In this document: positions 6,023-6,648 of the stretch, piece after piece
How positions within the stretch are numbered: position 1 is the stretch's first letter
Layout of the letters: the number at the start of each line of letters is the position of its first letter
Origin: JABDIY01 sp041576015
GTDB taxonomy: Bacteria; Actinomycetota; Acidimicrobiia; Acidimicrobiales; SZUA-35
Direction: 5' to 3'
Assembly: GCA_041576015.1 (NCBI GenBank)
Contig: JBFGLT010000159.1
Span: 1 to 6,648, forward strand
Length of the DNA: 6,648 nt
Made by a program: the position numbers and the translations under genes
The notes under the pieces: generated by a model
Told to the model about the DNA's origin: nothing
The model's database searches: none
The model's input: the letters and a program-made list of their open reading frames with translations, nothing else

Positions 6023-6648
6023 AGAAGCCGTAGACCTCGGCCAGCTCCGGGTCGCGTTGGGCCAGCGAGCGGGCCAACTCGACCACCACATGGCACTGTT
6101 TCACGGAGGCGTCGTCCTCCATCTTCCCGTCGAGCATGATGGCGCCGGTGCCATCGCCCATGGCGTCGATCACCCGTTGGGCGTGGGCCACCTCGGACGG
6201 ATCGGGGGAGAACACCTTCTTGGCGATGCCGATCTGGACCGGATGCAGCGACCAGGCCCCGACACAGCCGAGCAGGTAGGCGTTGCGGAATTGGTCCTCG
6301 CAGGCCACCGTGTCGGCGATATCGCCGAACGGACCGTAGAACGGCAGGATGCCGTTGGCCACGCAGGCGTCGACCATGCGGGCGATCGTGTAGTGCCAGA
6401 GATCCTGCTGGTAGGTGGCGCGGTCGGCTCCGTAGTCGGGACCTTCGCCGTCGGCGCCCTCGGGTGGATCCCGACGCACCAGGTAGCCGGGATGCCCGCC
6501 CCCGACCCGGGTGGTTTTCATGCGACGGTTGGCGGCCAGGTCGGCCGGTCCCAGCGACAGACCCTGCATGCGGGGTGAGGCGGCACAGATCTCCTCGACG
6601 TTGGCCACACCTCGTGCCGTCTCGAGGATGGCGTGGACCAGCAGCGGT
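6021..6648 (-). CDS. mcl: L-malyl-CoA/beta-methylmalyl-CoA lyase type enzyme, C-terminal part (cut by window edge)
   Basis: The frame is open to the right edge and gives the last 208 residues; full-length family members run about 320-350. An internal GTG at 6608 is not the start, because the residues before it continue the family motif HAILETARGVANVEEI. Residue numbers here are counted from the window edge. Visible signatures are Glu9 in LET and Asp36 in GPADLAA (the usual magnesium ligands), MKTTRVGGGHPGYL (43-56), QQDLWHYTIARMVDAC (80-95), PFYGPFGDI (102-110), GAWSLHPVQI (130-139) and the C-terminal lid MLDGKMEDDA (171-180), which in solved Mcl structures contributes an Asp to the neighbouring subunit. 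These closely fit the Mcl group known from Chloroflexus and Rhodobacter, which interconverts malyl-CoA with acetyl-CoA plus glyoxylate, and beta-methylmalyl-CoA with propionyl-CoA plus glyoxylate. This places the operon in glyoxylate assimilation, the ethylmalonyl-CoA pathway or part of the 3-hydroxypropionate bicycle. Partner genes lie outside the window. Confidence 0.82.
   Translation of the reverse strand, partial: PLLVHAILETARGVANVEEICAASPRMQGLSLGPADLAANRRMKTTRVGGGHPGYLVRRDPPEGADGEGPDYGADRATYQQDLWHYTIARMVDACVANGILPFYGPFGDIADTVACEDQFRNAYLLGCVGAWSLHPVQIGIAKKVFSPDPSEVAHAQRVIDAMGDGTGAIMLDGKMEDDASVKQCHVVVELARSLAQRDPELAEVYGF

Noticed and set aside
5339..6139. Plus-strand frame opposite the CitE-like gene
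   Set aside because: Antisense shadow of a gene with clear family motifs; no motif of its own.
6021..6608. Complete 195-codon gene starting at GTG 6608
   Set aside because: The sequence before 6608 stays in frame to the window edge and encodes the conserved segment with the metal-binding Glu, so 6608 is internal and the gene is simply cut off.
1..6648. Search for CRISPR repeats, tRNA or rRNA genes, insertion sequences, attachment sites and defence genes
   Set aside because: No spaced direct repeats, cloverleaf, transposase, integrase or nuclease motif was seen on either strand.

Overview
The window looks like chromosomal DNA from a high-GC actinobacterium, possibly of the Acidimicrobiia/Ilumatobacter type. 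This rests on GC-rich codon use, two divergent genes whose start codons sit directly behind a -10-like hexamer with no Shine-Dalgarno sequence (leaderless style), and gene families common in that group. The lineage is an inference; no marker gene is present. The gene content is mostly ordinary carbon and CoA metabolism plus membrane proteins. I see no mobile element, CRISPR array, rRNA or tRNA.

Layout from left to right. (1) 1-518, minus: the N-terminal part of a YibE/F-family membrane protein, running off the left edge. (2) 550-1800, minus: a 12-helix major facilitator transporter, 31 bases upstream of the YibE/F gene and probably co-transcribed with it. (3) 1801-1906: a short divergent promoter region. 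(4) 1907-3139, plus: an acyl-CoA dehydrogenase with its catalytic-type glutamate in place and a poly-glycine stretch. (5) 3140-3299: a convergent intergenic gap with one weak hairpin. (6) 3300-4868, minus: a 522-residue protein of unknown function, with an N-terminal zinc ribbon, coiled coil, five membrane segments and a large exported region ending in a PPC-like beta domain. It is visibly less GC-rich than its neighbours. (7) 4869-5125: an intergenic gap holding that gene's leader and a hairpin that may terminate the next operon. (8) 5126-6010 and 6021-6648, minus: two adjacent CoA-ester lyases of the HpcH/HpaI (CitE) superfamily. The upstream one is a malyl-CoA/beta-methylmalyl-CoA lyase type (Mcl), cut by the right edge; the downstream one is a shorter CitE-like protein.

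How the genes may work together. The lyase pair is a clear two-gene operon that should handle (beta-methyl)malyl-CoA, linking acetyl-CoA or propionyl-CoA with glyoxylate. The MFS carrier resembles monocarboxylate/oxalate-formate type porters and is divergent from the acyl-CoA dehydrogenase, so uptake of an organic acid followed by oxidation of its CoA ester is a reasonable but unproven reading. The zinc-ribbon membrane protein sits between these modules without an obvious link to either and is the least explained item. I found no convincing multi-gene novel system; that protein is the best candidate for something undescribed.
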